The position numbers and the translations under genes are program-made. A DNA stretch of 64,000 bases, taken from assembly GCF_001049895.1 (NCBI RefSeq), contig NZ_CVPE01000003.1, positions 310,001-374,000 of the forward strand, read 5' to 3'. Origin of the DNA: Rubeoparvulum massiliense. GTDB taxonomy: Bacteria > Bacillota > Bacilli > Rubeoparvulales > Rubeoparvulaceae. Positions 62,279 to 64,000 of the stretch are shown one piece after another. The notes under the pieces were generated by a model. That model was given only the letters and a program-made list of their open reading frames with translations. It made no database searches and was not told where the DNA came from. Numbering within the stretch: the first letter of the stretch is position 1; each line of letters begins with the position of its first letter.

Positions 62279-63313
62279 TTACAGATGTGAGAATTGGCGA
62301 AGAAAACGTAAGTCATTGGTATAGAAATTACGAATATCCTCTACACCATGCTTTAACATGGCAACACGTTCTACACCCATCCCAAAGGCAAAACCTGTAT
62401 AGCGTTCTGGATCATAGCCTGCACCACGTAGAACATTGGGATGCACCATGCCTGCCCCTAAGATTTCGATCCAGCCCGTCTCCTTACATACACGACAGCC
62501 TTCACCCTTACAGATCATACAAGAGATATCCACCTCTGTACTAGGCTCAGTAAAGGGGAAGAAACTGGGACGTAAGCGGATCTTCTGATCAGCTCCGAAC
62601 ATTTCTTTCGCAAATTCTAGCAAGATCCCTTTCAAGTCGCTCATACGAATTCCTTCATCCACAACCAATCCTTCAATTTGGGTAAATTGATGGGAATGGG
62701 TCGCATCATCATCATCGCGACGATATACCTTACCAGGACAGATAATCTTCACAGGCACTTGACCGGCTTTCGCCAATAAAGTACGTACTTGAACAGGGGA
62801 AGTATGGGTACGAAGCAAGGTTTCCTCTGTGATATAGAAAGAATCCTGCATATCACGGGCAGGATGCTCCTTCGGTAGATTGAGCATCTCAAAATTATAG
62901 TGATCCATCTCCACCTCAGGACCCTCTGCCACCTCGAAACCAAGGCCAATAAAGATGTCCTCAATGGTTTGAATCGTACGGGTCAAGGGATGAATAGATC
63001 CCACAGGAACGGTGCGCCCCGGTAATGTCACATCGATTTGTTCTGAAGCCAGTTGCTCCTCAAGCTGCTTGGCTTCTAGCGCTGCTTGCTTTTCTTCCAT
63101 GACTGCTTGAATTTTTTCTCGAACCTCATTGACTAATTGTCCCATTAATGGCCGCTCTTCTGGGGATAGCTGACCAAGCCCTCTCATTACTTCAGTAATC
63201 GGACCTTTTTTTCCTAAGAATTTAACACGGATCCCTTTAAGATCATCTAACTTGGTAACCCGTTCGATCATCTCAAGTGCTTCAGACTGTAGTGCATGTA
63301 GCTTTTCTCGCAA
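62279..63313 (-). CDS. pheS: Phenylalanyl-tRNA synthetase, alpha subunit
   Basis: Catalytic chain that charges tRNA-Phe. An N-terminal coiled coil is followed by the class II core: motif 1 [28 protein letters not shown], motif 2 [28 protein letters not shown], and motif 3 [14 protein letters not shown]. The start is TTG at 63313 ([13 protein letters not shown]), with GGAGG 7 bases upstream, giving 344 residues as in B. subtilis. A longer frame upstream runs into the T-box leader and is not coding. Confidence 0.97.
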   Translation of the reverse strand: MREKLHALQSEALEMIERVTKLDDLKGIRVKFLGKKGPITEVMRGLGQLSPEERPLMGQLVNEVREKIQAVMEEKQAALEAKQLEEQLASEQIDVTLPGRTVPVGSIHPLTRTIQTIEDIFIGLGFEVAEGPEVEMDHYNFEMLNLPKEHPARDMQDSFYITEETLLRTHTSPVQVRTLLAKAGQVPVKIICPGKVYRRDDDDATHSHQFTQIEGLVVDEGIRMSDLKGILLEFAKEMFGADQKIRLRPSFFPFTEPSTEVDISCMICKGEGCRVCKETGWIEILGAGMVHPNVLRGAGYDPERYTGFAFGMGVERVAMLKHGVEDIRNFYTNDLRFLRQFSHL

Positions 63314-63319
63314 CGGTCT

Positions 63320-63645
63320 CCCTCCTTCATTGAAATCAAGGCAAATAAAAAACGACCTCTCTCCCCTAAGGGGCGAAAAGCCGCGGTACCACCCTTCTTC
63401 CACCTGCCATGGATCATTCTTCATCCAGCTTCAGCAGGTGCTTACCATGATAACGGTCATGTTCCGGTTCCCTCTACACCCAGCTTCTAAAGGTGGGTTC
63501 AAGGGTCAGCTCCTGAGGGAATTCAGCAGATTAACTAGAAGGCGCTTCCAGTCACGACGCCTACTCCCTAGCTAGTTATGGATCCTGCTTACTCTTCTCA
63601 TTCCTCGCTATTCATCTCATCATTCCCCAAAGGGGTATTATTGAT
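63320..63645 (-). promoter_or_regulatory. T-box riboswitch of pheST, specifier UUC (Phe)
   Basis: The antiterminator core GGTGGTACCGCG (63393-63382) is followed by a long terminator hairpin and TTTTTT (63352-63347). In Stem I, AGUAA faces GAA; the triplet after GAA is UUC at 63521-63519, a Phe codon. GCAG/CUGC helices flank the loop. It senses uncharged tRNA-Phe. Confidence 0.93.
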
Positions 63646-63650
63646 TATCT

Positions 63651-63679
63651 ATTATAACGATCCTGCACCAAAAAGGCAA
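63651..63679 (-). promoter_or_regulatory. Sigma-A promoter of pheST
   Basis: TTGCCT (63679-63674), a 17-bp spacer and a perfect TATAAT (63656-63651). Confidence 0.75.
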
Positions 63680-63703
63680 TCCACGTTTCACCCTCCAACT
63701 TTT

Positions 63704-63733
63704 TTGCCACATCCCCTACTCTTGTACTACAAT
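63704..63733 (+). promoter_or_regulatory. Promoter of the DUF2225 gene
   Basis: TTGCCA (63704-63709), an 18-bp spacer and TACAAT (63728-63733), back to back with the pheS promoter. Confidence 0.6.
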
Positions 63734-63802
63734 AGTTCTAGAGATTACCGGTTAAAACCGGGAACATATCCCTTAAAATATAGGATGAAAGTAGGGATTT
63801 TT

Positions 63803-64000
63803 GTGCAGGTTGTAGATGTTTTCTATGATAAGAAATACCAATGTCCTATATGTGATTTAGAGTTTCAGTCGAAAAAAGTACGTTCTCGTTATGTACAGCC
63901 TAGTTCCTATGATGAGGATTTCTGTCCCCATTATTCTCATGATTTAGCAGAAACCAACCCTCTTTTTTATCATATTGCGGTCTGTCCAAACTGTGGACTT
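63803..64000 (+). CDS. DUF2225 protein (N-terminus; runs off the window)
   Basis: 66 codons are visible: MQVVDVFYDKKYQCPICDLEF, then SKKVRSRYVQPSSYDEDFCPHYS and PLFYHIAVCPNCGL at the edge. Paired cysteines (CPIC, CPNC) suggest a zinc ribbon. This matches the N-terminus of the DUF2225 family (COG1655) common in Bacillales; no function is known. The start is taken as GTG at 63803, with GTAGGG 6 bases upstream. ATG at 63785 in the same frame lacks a site. Confidence 0.85.
   Translation, partial: MQVVDVFYDKKYQCPICDLEFQSKKVRSRYVQPSSYDEDFCPHYSHDLAETNPLFYHIAVCPNCGL

Noticed and set aside
63252-63575. Open frames within and beside the pheS T-box, including the N-terminal extension of pheS
   Set aside because: The region has a complete T-box with antiterminator and terminator. 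PheS starts at TTG 63313 with a good ribosome site and family-typical length.

Overview
The window is a contiguous piece of a chromosome from an endospore-forming, respiring member of the Bacillales (Firmicutes). Evidence: sporulation genes (spoVID, lonB, gerM, gerE), a Bacillus-type succinate dehydrogenase with a di-heme SdhC, two T-box leaders, a TetR-type FadR with its operator, and a gene order that follows the Bacillus subtilis block valS-spoVID-hem-ysxC-lon-clpX-clpP-tig...rph-gerM-racE-gerE-sdh-uvrC-trxA-etf-fad-mutS2-zapA-pheTS. No insertion sequence, phage, CRISPR array or rRNA was seen. Almost all genes lie on the minus strand, so the ancestral order reads right to left.

Region by region (window coordinates): 1-2.9 kb valS (3' end cut off) with a T-box leader. 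2.9-4.8 kb a small membrane protein gene and spoVID. 4.8-14.7 kb a nine-gene heme operon hemA-X-C-D-B-E-H-Y-L, with an apparent internal promoter and PerR-like box before hemB. 14.8-18.5 kb a plus-strand island: an ABC importer of the NMT1/SsuA type and an EamA transporter. 18.6-26.9 kb protein quality control: ysxC, lonA, lonB, clpX, clpP, tig. 26.9-28.1 kb a helical-repeat protein and tRNA-Arg(TCT). 28.1-33.8 kb phosphoesterase, rdgB, rph, gerM, racE, a MarR regulator, gerE and an unrecognised gene. 34-37.8 kb acyl-CoA thioesterase and sdhCAB. 38-41.8 kb a KtrB-type potassium transporter, uvrC, trxA. 41.9-47 kb fatty-acid oxidation (lcfA, fadR, enoyl-CoA hydratase, etfB, etfA) with a strong FadR operator. 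47.2-56.3 kb a probable cell-surface polymer region (csaB, two glycosyltransferases, MurJ-like flippase, Crp-family regulator, O-antigen ligase-like protein, DUF4330, a 28-residue membrane peptide, DUF350). 56.4-63.7 kb mutS2, cvpA-like, zapA, pheT, pheS and a Phe T-box. 63.8-64 kb the start of a DUF2225 gene.

How the genes fit together: the heme operon supplies all steps from glutamyl-tRNA to coproheme except the final decarboxylase (HemQ/ChdC), which is not in the window. The heme would feed cytochromes such as SdhC. The fad/etf genes deliver electrons from acyl-CoA to the respiratory chain. Many starts were moved downstream of the longest open frame because a clear Shine-Dalgarno sequence points to an internal ATG, GTG or TTG. 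These are noted per gene.

The most interesting non-genic signals are the internal hemB promoter with PerR-like box and 19-bp repeats, a near-perfect sigma-K promoter at gerE, a FadR-like but spacer-less palindrome at the thioesterase gene, and a plus-strand terminator placed so that the murJ-like/glycosyltransferase transcript would run antisense across the crp-like gene. All assignments are by reading the sequence; no database search was run.
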